DNA of 64,000 nt from UBA952 sp044361535 (GTDB lineage Bacteria > Bacteroidota > Bacteroidia > Flavobacteriales_D > Crocinitomicaceae): contig JBIKIQ010000005.1 of NCBI GenBank assembly GCA_044361535.1, forward strand, positions 148,113 through 212,112. Direction: 5' to 3'. The notes below the pieces were generated by a model that saw only the letters and a program-made list of their open reading frames with translations, ran no database searches and was not told the origin of the DNA. How positions within the stretch are numbered: position 1 is the stretch's first letter; the number at the start of each line of letters is the position of its first letter. Position numbers and translations under genes: made by a program. Of this stretch, positions 8,045 through 17,846 are shown in pieces.

Positions 8045-9303
8045 TATTGTCCTCTGATTATATCCACTGGATCGATTTTTCCTGCTTTTCGTGATGGAAA
8101 ATACCCGGCAAAATACGTTGACAACATTGCGAAAATAATTCCAATGACATAGTATGTTGGATTATAGTTTACGGGGTAGGTATCCATGTTCGGAATAGCA
8201 TGAGAATTAAAAGGTGTTTGATCAATTAAGACTGAAACAAAATAGCCTAAAAGCAGGCCTAAACCACCGCCAATTATTCCAATAATGATTGCCTGACTGA
8301 TGAAAATCCAACGAACATCAGCACTCGAAAAACCAGTTGCTTTGAGAATCGCAATATCGTTTATTTTTTCATAAATAAGCATGTTTAGAATGTTGTAGAT
8401 GCCAAATCCAGCAACAATTAACAAGGTAATGGACACAGCATACGAAATTATATTTCGAACAAAAGTTCCGGTATCAAATTGTGCATTAGCTGTTTGAATA
8501 TCTAAAGCTGTTACGGAGAATTTATTTTCCAATTCCTTCGCATACATTGGAGCTGTTTCGATCGATTTTAATTTCACTAAAATATCGGTTATATAGTCAT
8601 TTGATTCACCCATAATTCGTTGTGCCATTTTGATGTTTACGTAGCTTTGAACGTTATCAATCTCAGTCATTCCACTTTGAAAAAAACCTATAATTTTCAA
8701 TGGGAATATTTCACCTCTTAGTGTTCCAATTTGGACAAAGTCACCTAGGTTGAGCGATAGTTTTTTTGCAACGCCAATTCCCAAAATAATTCCTTTGTCA
8801 TTTTTGACCAAATCGAGTGCATTGCCATCAATGATATAATCAGAAATATGATATTGTTCTACTTCCTTTAAAATGTTTACGCCGGTCAGCATTCCGTTTA
8901 ATTGACTTGATCCACCCAGATAAAGGGCTTGTGCCTTTACTTGTGAAGTTATGCTTTGCACTTCTTTTTTTGATTCCAAATACTTGATAATTGGAAGTGC
9001 GTTATGTATTTTCTGTTGCTGTTTTTTAGGTTTTATGGATTGAATAATTTTTAGTTGATTGGCATACCCATTAGCAATATTAATGGGCTGATTTTTAGTT
9101 GGTTTAATTTCATTGTACAAATGAACGTGAGGTGTTCTATTCAAAATTAAATTATCCAATAATTCGTTGAGTCCACTCATAAAACTCATCATAATGATGT
9201 ATGCGCCAATTCCAAATGTTACTCCTAATGCCGCGATGAACGATTGTTTTTTTCGAGCAAGCATTTGTGTTTTGGTAATTGATAACAAAAGCGGAAAGTT
9301 CAT
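8044..9303 (-). CDS. FtsX/MacB-type ABC permease
   Basis: A 419-residue permease. The start is set at 9303 (MNFPLLLSITKTQ) because the longer frame would overlap the HlyD gene by 60 bases. Helix 1 (about 21-43, AALGVTFGIGAYIIMMSFMSG) is followed by a large extracytoplasmic domain (about 45-290), then three C-terminal helices (about 290-320, 338-365, 385-405) with the FtsX-type IAILKATGFSSADVRWIF coupling segment. It ends AGKIDPVDIIRGQ, the usual C-terminal signature of LolC/E and MacB-like permeases. It lies 2 bases after the adaptor stop and overlaps the ATPase start by one base. Confidence 0.9.
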   Translation of the reverse strand: MNFPLLLSITKTQMLARKKQSFIAALGVTFGIGAYIIMMSFMSGLNELLDNLILNRTPHVHLYNEIKPTKNQPINIANGYANQLKIIQSIKPKKQQQKIHNALPIIKYLESKKEVQSITSQVKAQALYLGGSSQLNGMLTGVNILKEVEQYHISDYIIDGNALDLVKNDKGIILGIGVAKKLSLNLGDFVQIGTLRGEIFPLKIIGFFQSGMTEIDNVQSYVNIKMAQRIMGESNDYITDILVKLKSIETAPMYAKELENKFSVTALDIQTANAQFDTGTFVRNIISYAVSITLLIVAGFGIYNILNMLIYEKINDIAILKATGFSSADVRWIFISQAIIIGIIGGGLGLLLGYFVSVLIDQTPFNSHAIPNMDTYPVNYNPTYYVIGIIFAMLSTYFAGYFPSRKAGKIDPVDIIRGQ

Positions 9304-9305
9304 GT

Positions 9306-10385
9306 TTATTTTGGTTTGTAAATGAGTGTTTTTTCCGTGATTCCTGATAGAATTTCTATGTAATCCCAATTTGCCATTCCCGTTTTAACCGAAACTAAGC
9401 CTTTGTCTGTTTCCACTTTATTTCCAGGAAGTAGATAATCCCTCGGTATGACCAATGCTTTGTGTTTGGAATCGATTAAAATGTTTCCTTCACCGGTAAG
9501 GCCCATGTATAATTTTGGTGGTGCCTTTACAAATTTTGCTTCAATTACAAATGTTTGTGTTTTTTCTTCCATCTTAGGTGCAATTTTGAAAACGCGAGCC
9601 TCAAAAACTTGATTTTTATAGGCTTCCAATTCAACCAGTACTTTTTGCCCTACTTTAATTTTGGAAATGTCTACTTCATCAACTAGCATTTTTAGTAAAA
9701 ACTTATCATGATCTCCAATAATTGCTATCGGTTCCTGTAGTGATACATATTCTCCTTTTTTCTTGAAAAGTTGAAAAAGTTTGCCATCTATGCGAGAGGA
9801 AATGATTCCATCGGCTGTCCGTAAACTGGATATTTGAACGTTGTTTCGCGCTAAATTCAGTTGGGTATGTAGTTCATTTTCTTTTCTAGTAATTTTGTTG
9901 TGTACGGATTGTAATTGACGGTTTGATAATTCATAAGCCATTTGCGCTTTTTCCAATTCGATCTTTGAACACGCATTTTGCTGATAGAGTTTCTGGAATC
10001 GAAAATAATTGGATGAATCATTTTGAAAATTTATTCTTGCCGATTGAAACTCTAATTTTAAATCTTCCAATACATTTGATCTTCCTTTATACGATTGTAA
10101 AAGCAAGGACTGACTTAACTCCTCATTCTCTTGATTAAGTCTTTGAGGTTTGTTGGCTAAAACGAAAAGGATATCTCCTTTTTTCACTAAATCACCTTCT
10201 TGAACCAAAATATCTTCAATGTTTCCGGAAAAAGTGGAGTTTACTTTATAAACATTGTCAGGTTCTATAGTGACGCTTGAATAAACAGTATTAATTAAGG
10301 TCTCTCTTTTGGGTTTTGTTGATTCACGATTGGAATTACAGGAAACAAAAACAATTAGAAGAATAAATAGCCAGCCAAATTGCAT
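9306..10385 (-). CDS. HlyD/MacA-type membrane-fusion lipoprotein
   Basis: A 359-residue periplasmic adaptor. It begins with a lipoprotein signal (LLIVFVSC, cleavage before the Cys near residue 16). A biotinyl-lipoyl half motif (VQEGDLVKKGDILFVL) precedes a helical hairpin (about 85-165). The second lipoyl half follows (KKGEYVSLQEPIAIIGD), then a beta-barrel domain and a membrane-proximal domain (ALVIPRDYLL). It is the first gene of the adaptor-permease-ATPase operon. The family links the inner-membrane ABC pump to a TolC-like outer-membrane duct. No TolC gene is adjacent, so that partner must lie elsewhere. Confidence 0.88.
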   Translation of the reverse strand: MQFGWLFILLIVFVSCNSNRESTKPKRETLINTVYSSVTIEPDNVYKVNSTFSGNIEDILVQEGDLVKKGDILFVLANKPQRLNQENEELSQSLLLQSYKGRSNVLEDLKLEFQSARINFQNDSSNYFRFQKLYQQNACSKIELEKAQMAYELSNRQLQSVHNKITRKENELHTQLNLARNNVQISSLRTADGIISSRIDGKLFQLFKKKGEYVSLQEPIAIIGDHDKFLLKMLVDEVDISKIKVGQKVLVELEAYKNQVFEARVFKIAPKMEEKTQTFVIEAKFVKAPPKLYMGLTGEGNILIDSKHKALVIPRDYLLPGNKVETDKGLVSVKTGMANWDYIEILSGITEKTLIYKPK

Positions 10386-10608
10386 ATTTTGAATTTCTTC
10401 AAAAGTATGATAGCATCCATTTTATTTATTTAGACAAAAATCAGAATTAGTTATAAGTTTTTGATTGGTTAATTTGTCAACATAGTTAATTTCTTGAAAG
10501 CAGATCGGATTAAGGTAGGGGTTTTTACAGCCCATTAAATTTACATATTTCAACTATTTAATTGATTAAACTTGGCATCGAACTCATAATAAATAGTAAT
10601 AATCCCAA

Positions 10609-11802
10609 TCAACTACTTACATTTGACTCTTTCCCAAAACGATAATTTGAAAGAAAAACGGAAGATACTGCAAAGGCTGTCATCACCAGAAAACTTACTG
10701 CGAGCATCCCATAATCCAGAGTTCCTGCAATCAGATCCTTGGATGCCAAAACAATGTTTATCACAGGAATACAGGCCGTTGCATACGTGAGTTCAAAAGT
10801 GGGAATAAAACTCACTAACATCGCCGGTAAAATCATAACCAAATTCAGTGGGGTAATGATGCTTTGTGCTTCCTTGAACGATTTGGCGTAAATGGCCAAG
10901 GGAATGAGAACTCCAGCAAAAAATACAGTAAGTGGTATTAGCAAAAGGAAGAGAATCAGAATAAATTTGAAGGTCAAAATAGACTGGATTACATTCGTGA
11001 TTTCAGGAACATTGATTGTATCGGTATAATTGATAGAAAAATACAAACCAAGTAAAGAAAAGGTAGAGGCCACCAATCCGGATAAAATCACTACTCCCAT
11101 TTTTCCGAAAAGGATTTTCCAACGTGCCACAGGAACGACGAGCATAGTTTCGATTGTTCCACGTTCTTTTTCACCGGTAAACAAGTCTATTGCCGGATAC
11201 ATACATCCCATAAAACCAAAGGCAATGAAAATATAGGGTAAAAATCCACCGGCTAATTTTCCAATCATTTCTTTATCTGATGCAACGTTTTGATAGACAG
11301 CCACCAATGGTTTTATTTGAGCAGGGTTGATTTTTAACTCTGCCAAGCGTTGTTGCTCCATTTTAGTCTCTAAAAATTGCATGTATGCCTGGGCACGTTC
11401 TTGCATCCCCATTTCTGAACCATCAAAATACCAAATAATTGAGGCAGGTATTTTTGCTTTTAACTTTTCCTCGAGGCCCGGGTCGGAAAGAATACCTAAA
11501 TCGAGACTGTCTTTTTTCAAATCAGCATTTAACGCGGCCATATTTGGATAAAACAGTATTTTTTTCTTACCTAAAGCAGCGGGAACTGAACTAATTTCCT
11601 TAGCAATATAGTCATCCTTTTTCCCCACAATTCCTATACGCAATTCTTTTGCAGCCGCTTCTTTTTCCACGTTAGAAATTATTCCCACCGAAATATTGAG
11701 AATGACAGGGATAATTAAAACAGGAATTACAATCATCATCAAAAGCGTACGTCGATCACGCAAGGTTTCTTTCAATTCTTTTTTAAATATGGTAAAAATC
11801 AT
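10609..11802 (-). CDS. ABC-2 type permease, NatB-like
   Basis: A 397-residue inner-membrane permease. It opens with MIFTIFKKELKETLRDRRTLLMM, the typical NatB/ABC-2 N-terminus that leads into helix 1. A periplasmic domain (about 45-175) follows, then five helices from about 180 on, with the conserved LFTGEKERGTIETMLVVPVARWKILFGK segment of the NatB family (about 205-235). It lies 11 bases downstream of its ATPase. The family exports sodium, drugs or polymers; the substrate here is unknown. It is the last gene of a receptor-ATPase-permease transcription unit. Confidence 0.88.
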   Translation of the reverse strand: MIFTIFKKELKETLRDRRTLLMMIVIPVLIIPVILNISVGIISNVEKEAAAKELRIGIVGKKDDYIAKEISSVPAALGKKKILFYPNMAALNADLKKDSLDLGILSDPGLEEKLKAKIPASIIWYFDGSEMGMQERAQAYMQFLETKMEQQRLAELKINPAQIKPLVAVYQNVASDKEMIGKLAGGFLPYIFIAFGFMGCMYPAIDLFTGEKERGTIETMLVVPVARWKILFGKMGVVILSGLVASTFSLLGLYFSINYTDTINVPEITNVIQSILTFKFILILFLLLIPLTVFFAGVLIPLAIYAKSFKEAQSIITPLNLVMILPAMLVSFIPTFELTYATACIPVINIVLASKDLIAGTLDYGMLAVSFLVMTAFAVSSVFLSNYRFGKESNVSS

Positions 11803-11813
11803 AATCTTTTCTT

Positions 11814-12575
11814 TTAAGAATTTCGAACTATTCGAATGAATTCAGCCGTTAAGTTTTCTGCTTGCATGTTCCTACGGTATTCTTCCATTGTACCTTGGAA
11901 AAGGAGTTTCCCTTTATTGATAATCGCTAAATCATCACACAACAAATCTACTTCGCTCATGATGTGACTTGAAAAAATCACTGTCTTTCCTTGAATTTTG
12001 CATTCTTTAATTAATTCAATGATGTTTTCGGCCGTAATCACATCCAATCCGCTTGTTGGCTCGTCAAAAATCACTACTTCCGGATCGTGAATCATCGTTC
12101 TACAAATCGAAACTTTTTGTTTCATTCCGGTGCTTAACTTGGCAATGCGCTTGTTTTGAAAATCGTGCATGTCCAATAAATCATACAATTTTTGTTTTCG
12201 AATAGCCAAATCACTTTTAGAAACACCGTAAAGTTCTGCGAAATAGGTTATCAATTCATTTGGTGTCAATCGACCATATAATCCTGTTGATCCTGTTAAA
12301 AATCCTATTTTTTTTCGTACTATTTCCGAATCCTTTACTGTGTCATGCCCACAAACTTTTATACTTCCCGAGGTAGGTTGAAAGATGGTGGCAATCATTC
12401 GCAATGTGGTCGTTTTTCCAGCACCGTTTGGACCAAGAAGTGAATAAACTCTTCCCGGTTGGCAAGAAAACGAGATGGAATCTACAGCAACTGAAAAATT
12501 ATCGCTTGTCTGCAATTCATTTTTTTGCTGTTTGGTGAGAGGAAATATTTTCTTTAATTCGGTTACTTCAATCAT
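11814..12575 (-). CDS. ABC transporter ATPase, NatA-like
   Basis: A 253-residue ATPase: Walker A GPNGAGKTT (about 48-56), Q-loop with FLTGSTGLYGRLTP, signature KLSTGMKQKVSICRTMIHDP, Walker B VVIFDEPTSGLD and switch His in FSSHIMSEVD. The LSTGMKQ signature is typical of the NatA/CcmA/DrrA group paired with ABC-2 permeases. It lies 5 bases after the TonB receptor gene and 11 bases before the permease gene, so all three are probably co-transcribed. Confidence 0.9.
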   Translation of the reverse strand: MIEVTELKKIFPLTKQQKNELQTSDNFSVAVDSISFSCQPGRVYSLLGPNGAGKTTTLRMIATIFQPTSGSIKVCGHDTVKDSEIVRKKIGFLTGSTGLYGRLTPNELITYFAELYGVSKSDLAIRKQKLYDLLDMHDFQNKRIAKLSTGMKQKVSICRTMIHDPEVVIFDEPTSGLDVITAENIIELIKECKIQGKTVIFSSHIMSEVDLLCDDLAIINKGKLLFQGTMEEYRRNMQAENLTAEFIRIVRNS

Positions 12576-12580
12576 TTATT

Positions 12581-15205
12581 CTAGTTAATATTTACGATCA
12601 ATTTCAGGTTGATTCTTCGATTTGTTAAGTAGTTTGGAACAGAAAAATAAACGCCGTTCACATCCTGAATCCATTGTTTGGACATGACGTTTTTAATCCC
12701 CAATAAATTGAATATTTCCAAACTCACTTTTGCATTTGAAAAATGTTTTCTAATTTTTTTATTCTTGTTTTCATCCCCGTAAAGTAAATCATACGACATT
12801 CCCAGGTCCACTCTAAAATAGGATTTTAAACGCAAGGTATCTTTGAAGCGATTAATATCAGGAGGACCATACGGCAAACCAGTTCCAAACTGAAGTCCCA
12901 TCTGTACACTGAAACGTTCAAATCCCGGCATACGATCTTGAACCATTGCACCAATTGTCAATAGTTGATCCGTAGGTCGTGGAATAAATCCGGGATAAAA
13001 GGTAGCTGAATCAACAACCACTTGATCTTCCGAATATCCAAAAAGTATTTTTTCACCTGCAGCGTTGTAGTATTCTTTGTACGAATCTCCTATTATATCC
13101 TCTTTCACTGACAATAGACCAACCTTAAAAAATGATTCAATTCCTTCCACAAATTCACCGTGAATATTAAGATCTAACCCATATGCATAAGCAATCGCAT
13201 CATTGGTTGCAAAATAGCGTGTTCGTACATTGTCAATTTCATACGGATTGATATCCCACATGTATTTGTAAAAGATTTCCGAAGTAAATTTAAAAGGTGT
13301 TTTCCGTTTCCACATGGGAAAGAAATATTCTCCTCCTAATACTGCGTGAAAGGATTTCTGTGCCTTCACATCAAAATTGACCGAACCATCATACCGTCTA
13401 AATTCTCTGTAAAAAGGGGGTTGGTAATACAATCCTGTCGAAAATTTAATACTGTTGTTTCTTCGAACTACATTATCTCCCAAAACCATATAGGAACGAG
13501 GATAATATTGGAGATTCATGCGTGGTGTGACATAAAATTCGTCATTAATCGAGGTGAACCCTGAGCGCACTCCAACAGACATAGCAAATCGAGTAGCGGA
13601 TTCAGCAACGGTATCTCTGTAAATGATGGGTGTTTTACCTTCTTTTGAACGGTCAATTTTTGTTACCTCAGCAACATAATTTCGTTTTACAGCTGATCGA
13701 ATAAAATTCCATTGCAAATACCCTGAATACCTCTGACCTGTCACATTTTGAGATCCTTTAATCGTTTCAAAAAGCTCAACAATATTTGGATCTGCTTGCG
13801 GAAGACTGTAACCTGCGGAATCAATCAATTTCCATTCGCTCAAGCTGTCCTTAAACATGTCGTATTGGTAGTTTACGCCCCATTTTAACGCGTTTTCATA
13901 TTTTTTAGTGAAGGTTTTTCGAACATTAAACTGATGCTCACCATCATGATAAACATTGAAAATACTAGCGTTCAATCGATTTCTCGCATGATTCAAGAAC
14001 GAACCAACACCTAATACGGCAATTGAATCTCCGTATTCTTCTTTGGAAGGATCATTTTCTAATTGATTGATGTAATATTGGCCTAAAATGTCAAAATATT
14101 CCTTCTCGTCCGTATTGAAAATAGTAGCGTAAAAATCAAGATTTGTTTGTTTCGTCGGTTGATATTTGAGCGAGGTCCCTCCCATCATGGTTTGAAAAGA
14201 AGTACGTTCTTGACCGTCAAAATAAATCATGAATGTGTAAGCTTCATTGGCAACGCCAAAATCTGTTTTCTGGGTTTGAGGACTAAAGCTGTATCGGTTT
14301 GTAGAAAAATGGCCTAAAGTTGACCAAGCTAATTTATTAGAAAGCTGATGATTGATAAGAAATTGACCATCTGCAAAAACGGGGTTATATTGCCCTTGAG
14401 TGGGAAGGGAATTTAGGAAATAACCATTAGATCTGAATCGAGCACCCACCAAATAATCCGTTTTTTTGGTGATATTTCCCTCAACATGAGATTCAACTCC
14501 AAGAAGGGAAATTACAGCAGATGAGGTGAAAGAAGCTGGTTTTCTGTATTTGATATCAAGAACAGAACTCAAACGATCTCCATATTCGGCCTCAAAACCA
14601 CCGCCGGAAAAACGAATTTCATCAACTAATGCAGAATGAATAAAACTCATGCCTTCCTGCTGGCCACTTCTCGTGAGAAAAGGTCGATAAACGTTAAAGC
14701 CATTTACATAGACTAAATTTTCGTCGTAGTTTCCACCTCGGACATTATAATTACTTGTCAATTCATTATTTGAAGATGCAGATGTGATAAGTGTAAGGAA
14801 TTTCTCTGTGTTAATCATCAATTTTACATCTTGGAGAGGTAATTTTGTCAATTCAAAAGGGTCTTTTTTCTCTTGGTTCAAAAGAAATTCTTTTTGTTGG
14901 ACGAAATTGAATTTAATTGGCTTAAGCTCGATGTTACTGTCAGATTTCGTCATTAATTTTTGAGTAATGATTTCCTCTACTTTAAATGAAATTGAAATTG
15001 TATCATTCTGCTCAACGAAAAATTGAAAATTACCAAGTGAATCAGAGTAGGTGATTCCATTCTTTTTTCCAGCATATTTAATATACACATCTGCAATTGG
15101 CGCTCCTTTTTTATCGACACATGACCCTGTGATTTGAACTTGATTGAATTGTCCAACTGAAGTTAGCGATAGAAAAAAACTTAAAAAAAATAAAAAATGA
15201 CGCAT
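12581..15205 (-). CDS. TonB-dependent outer-membrane receptor with carboxypeptidase-like domain
   Basis: An 874-residue outer-membrane protein. A signal peptide (about 1-18) is followed by a CarboxypepD_reg-like beta-sandwich (about 22-95, VQITGSCVDKKGAPIADVYIKYAG). Then come a plug domain (about 120-220, NYNVRGGNYDENLVYVNGFNVYRPF, GGFEAEYGDRLSSVLDIKYR) and a long 22-strand-type barrel ending KLIVNIN. It is shorter than SusC proteins and has no SusD partner. It lies 5 bases upstream of the NatA-like ATPase, an unusual pairing of a receptor with an ABC-2 exporter in one unit; the receptor may be a co-regulated passenger. The ligand is unknown. Confidence 0.85.
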   Translation of the reverse strand: MRHFLFFLSFFLSLTSVGQFNQVQITGSCVDKKGAPIADVYIKYAGKKNGITYSDSLGNFQFFVEQNDTISISFKVEEIITQKLMTKSDSNIELKPIKFNFVQQKEFLLNQEKKDPFELTKLPLQDVKLMINTEKFLTLITSASSNNELTSNYNVRGGNYDENLVYVNGFNVYRPFLTRSGQQEGMSFIHSALVDEIRFSGGGFEAEYGDRLSSVLDIKYRKPASFTSSAVISLLGVESHVEGNITKKTDYLVGARFRSNGYFLNSLPTQGQYNPVFADGQFLINHQLSNKLAWSTLGHFSTNRYSFSPQTQKTDFGVANEAYTFMIYFDGQERTSFQTMMGGTSLKYQPTKQTNLDFYATIFNTDEKEYFDILGQYYINQLENDPSKEEYGDSIAVLGVGSFLNHARNRLNASIFNVYHDGEHQFNVRKTFTKKYENALKWGVNYQYDMFKDSLSEWKLIDSAGYSLPQADPNIVELFETIKGSQNVTGQRYSGYLQWNFIRSAVKRNYVAEVTKIDRSKEGKTPIIYRDTVAESATRFAMSVGVRSGFTSINDEFYVTPRMNLQYYPRSYMVLGDNVVRRNNSIKFSTGLYYQPPFYREFRRYDGSVNFDVKAQKSFHAVLGGEYFFPMWKRKTPFKFTSEIFYKYMWDINPYEIDNVRTRYFATNDAIAYAYGLDLNIHGEFVEGIESFFKVGLLSVKEDIIGDSYKEYYNAAGEKILFGYSEDQVVVDSATFYPGFIPRPTDQLLTIGAMVQDRMPGFERFSVQMGLQFGTGLPYGPPDINRFKDTLRLKSYFRVDLGMSYDLLYGDENKNKKIRKHFSNAKVSLEIFNLLGIKNVMSKQWIQDVNGVYFSVPNYLTNRRINLKLIVNIN

Positions 15206-15305
15206 TCGTAGATAAAAGTAAAAACGAATTTAACTTTAAAAAATTGGATGCGCGCGGTAAAAATTAATTTCTGTGAATAAAATTTTATTTGATGATTCTT
15301 GTAAG

Positions 15306-15337
15306 TTGTTGTATATTAAGTAAATTAATTATTTTTG
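15306..15337 (+). promoter_or_regulatory. Promoter of the M43 protease gene
   Basis: TTG at 15306-15308 (with an alternative at 15309-15311) and TATTTTTG at 15330-15337 fit the Bacteroidetes -33/-7 pattern. The spacing is 21 or 18 bases and the start codon is 14 bases past the -7 box. Confidence 0.55.
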
Positions 15338-15351
15338 ATAAAAATTAAACT

Positions 15352-17718
15352 ATGAAAAAACTAGTATTCTTTTTGACCTTTTTGACGGCTTTTATCTCAT
15401 TTGGTCAGCAACGTTCTTGTCATACAATGGAAAATCACGAGCGATTATTAATGGAAGATCCGCATCTTTTTGAGCGAATGGAGAAAATTGAACAATTTAC
15501 CAATTTTGCAATTTCATCCGGTAAAGTAAACCAAAACAAGGCAGTTATTACCATTCCTGTAGTTGTTCACGTTGTATATAATACAAGTGCTCAAAATGTT
15601 TCAGACGCTCAAATCCAGTCGCAATTGAATGTGTTAAATCAAGATTTCAGAAAATTAAATGCCGATTTGAATTTAATACCATCAACATTTTCAAGTTTAG
15701 TTGCTGATGCTGAAATCAATTTTTGTTTGGCCAATAGAGATCCCAACGGAAATGCCACTACAGGTATTTTGAGAGTTCAAACAAGTCAGACCTCTTTTTC
15801 GACCAATGATGGTATGAAGTCTTCGTCTTCTGGTGGAAGTAACGCTTGGCCAACCAATCAATATTTGAATATTTGGGTGTGTAATATGAGTGGTGGAATC
15901 CTGGGTTATGCTCAGTTTCCAGGTGGAGCAGCAGCAACAGATGGTGTTGTAATTGGATATACTTGTTTCGGAACGACTGGAACTGCTCAAGCACCATTTA
16001 ATAGAGGAAGAACTGCAACTCACGAAGTCGGTCACTGGTTGAATTTACGTCACATTTGGGGCGATGCTACATGTGGTAGTGATTTAGTATCTGATACTCC
16101 CGTTCATAACACATCAAATTATGGTTGTCCGTCTCATCCACGATCAAACTCTTGTGGAACATCAGCAGAAATGTTTATGAATTATATGGATTATGTGGAT
16201 GATGCTTGTATGCAAATGTTCTCCAACGGCCAAAAGGCACGAATGCAAGCGCTGTTTGTTTCAGGAGGTGCACGAGCAGGTTTAGCTACTTCACCTGGCT
16301 GTTCAGGCTCAACAGGAACACCAACACCTTCTTATTGTGCGGCAACAGGGAGCAACACGCAATTTGAGTGGATTTCAAATGTGAAATTCAATACCATTAA
16401 TAATACAACAACTGGAAGTGGCGGTTATGCAAATTACACTTCGATTTCTACGACTGTTAATAAAGGAACTGCTTATGCACTCACATTAACACCAAGTTTT
16501 GCAAGTACAACTTATCCAGAATATTTTAGAGTTTATGTAGATTATAATGGAGATTTGGACTTTGTTGATGCAGGAGAACTCGTTTATACTTCACCGGCAA
16601 CAAGTGCGGCGGTTACTGCATCGGTAACTATACCAACTACTGCAATTACAGGTAATGTAAGAATGCGAGTGATGATGAAAGATGGGGCAATAACAGGGCC
16701 ATGTGAATCATTTACGTATGGGGAAGTTGAAGATTATACATTAGCCATTCAAGCTGGAAGTACTGGAACCACCTGCTCAGCACCGACGGCAACTTCTAAT
16801 ACGTCTGTAGGAACAACAACTGCATCTGTTTCTTGGGCGGCATCTACTGGAGCAACAAGTTATACAGTTCAGTATAAAAAATCAACAGCTACTACATGGA
16901 CTTCCGTTTCAACAACAAGCATTAGTTATAATTTTACAGGATTAACAGCATCTACAACGTACAATTGGCAGGTAAGAACGAATTGTTCGAGCGGAAGTAG
17001 TACTTTTTCTGCTGGACCTAACTTTACTACGCAGGCGACAATTTCAACTTCTTGTACAGATGCTTACGAAACAAATAATTCGCAATCAGCAGCGAAAACA
17101 ATTTCTGTGAATACAAATGTTTCAGCAGTTTTAGGTACAAGTACGGATGTAGATTGGTTTAAGTTTTCAAATACATCAACAGCAAAAAACATTCGTGTTA
17201 CTTTATCCAACCTACCTGCTGATTATGATTTAAGGTTATATAATAGCGCAGGAACTTTATTGTACACATCAGCCAACGGAGGAAATGCCATTGAACAAAT
17301 CAAATACAACAATGCGCCTGTTGGAACTTATTTCATTCGTGTATATGGATACAACGGAGCGTTTAATGCGAGCACTTGTTATACCTTACGCGCAGATATT
17401 GCAAGTACAGCATTTAAGCAAACGGAAGGTGCAGAAGAGTTAGAAGAAATGACACAACAAGAATTTATAGATGTATTCCCAAATCCATCGAATGGGTCAT
17501 TTACGTATTTAATTGATTCTGAATTACTTGGAAATTACAATGTAACGGTAACTGATTCTTACGGTCGAATTGTTTATCAAAACAATTTCAGCAAAGACGA
17601 ACAAGTTGTTAAGAATACGGTTGATTTACAAAACTCATCTGAGGGAATTTATTTTGTATCCTTAGAAAACGGATCTAAAAAACATATCGTTAAATTGATG
17701 ATTGTAAAAAATGATTAA
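15352..17718 (+). CDS. Secreted M43 (pappalysin-type) metalloprotease with T9SS tail
   Basis: A 788-residue secreted protease. In order: signal peptide (1-18, ending SFGQ); propeptide; M43 catalytic domain with zinc motif HEVGHWLNLRH (224-234) and a Met-turn in FMNYMDYVDD (about 275-285); a GEVED domain (about 330-467, containing YGEVEDYTL); a fibronectin type III domain (about 475-560); a PPC-like domain (about 570-685, VDWFKFSN...DYDLRLYNSAG); and a type A T9SS sorting domain (about 708-788, VFPNPSNGSF to HIVKLMIV). The domain order matches known flavobacterial M43 enzymes. It is monocistronic, with its own promoter and terminator. Export across both membranes by T9SS and surface anchoring or release are expected. 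Confidence 0.93.
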   Translation: MKKLVFFLTFLTAFISFGQQRSCHTMENHERLLMEDPHLFERMEKIEQFTNFAISSGKVNQNKAVITIPVVVHVVYNTSAQNVSDAQIQSQLNVLNQDFRKLNADLNLIPSTFSSLVADAEINFCLANRDPNGNATTGILRVQTSQTSFSTNDGMKSSSSGGSNAWPTNQYLNIWVCNMSGGILGYAQFPGGAAATDGVVIGYTCFGTTGTAQAPFNRGRTATHEVGHWLNLRHIWGDATCGSDLVSDTPVHNTSNYGCPSHPRSNSCGTSAEMFMNYMDYVDDACMQMFSNGQKARMQALFVSGGARAGLATSPGCSGSTGTPTPSYCAATGSNTQFEWISNVKFNTINNTTTGSGGYANYTSISTTVNKGTAYALTLTPSFASTTYPEYFRVYVDYNGDLDFVDAGELVYTSPATSAAVTASVTIPTTAITGNVRMRVMMKDGAITGPCESFTYGEVEDYTLAIQAGSTGTTCSAPTATSNTSVGTTTASVSWAASTGATSYTVQYKKSTATTWTSVSTTSISYNFTGLTASTTYNWQVRTNCSSGSSTFSAGPNFTTQATISTSCTDAYETNNSQSAAKTISVNTNVSAVLGTSTDVDWFKFSNTSTAKNIRVTLSNLPADYDLRLYNSAGTLLYTSANGGNAIEQIKYNNAPVGTYFIRVYGYNGAFNASTCYTLRADIASTAFKQTEGAEELEEMTQQEFIDVFPNPSNGSFTYLIDSELLGNYNVTVTDSYGRIVYQNNFSKDEQVVKNTVDLQNSSEGIYFVSLENGSKKHIVKLMIVKND

Positions 17719-17739
17719 TATTCAATAGGTTTGAAAATG

Positions 17740-17772
17740 ATAGGCTGCTCCTTTGAGTAGCCTATTTTTTTT
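17740..17772 (+). terminator. Terminator after the M43 gene
   Basis: The stem is ATAGGCT/AGCCTAT with an inner GCTC/GAGT extension and a CTTT loop, followed by eight T. Confidence 0.85.
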
Positions 17773-17831
17773 CACACAATTTGGTTTTGAATTGTTCTTT
17801 GATGTTTGAAGATTTCCATATCCATATATCA

Positions 17832-17839
17832 TACTTTTG
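17832..17839 (+). promoter_or_regulatory. -7 box just before the EamA permease gene
   Basis: TACTTTTG matches TAnnTTTG. It ends only seven bases before the TTG start codon, so the transcript would be leaderless or nearly so. A TTTG at 17805-17808 is 23 bases upstream, slightly wider than the usual spacing. Confidence 0.35.
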
Positions 17840-17846
17840 TTTTTAA

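Noticed and set aside
15697..16035. Serine-rich open frame antisense to the M43 protease
   Set aside because: It is a shadow of the real protease gene, which has a full zinc site, signal peptide and T9SS tail.
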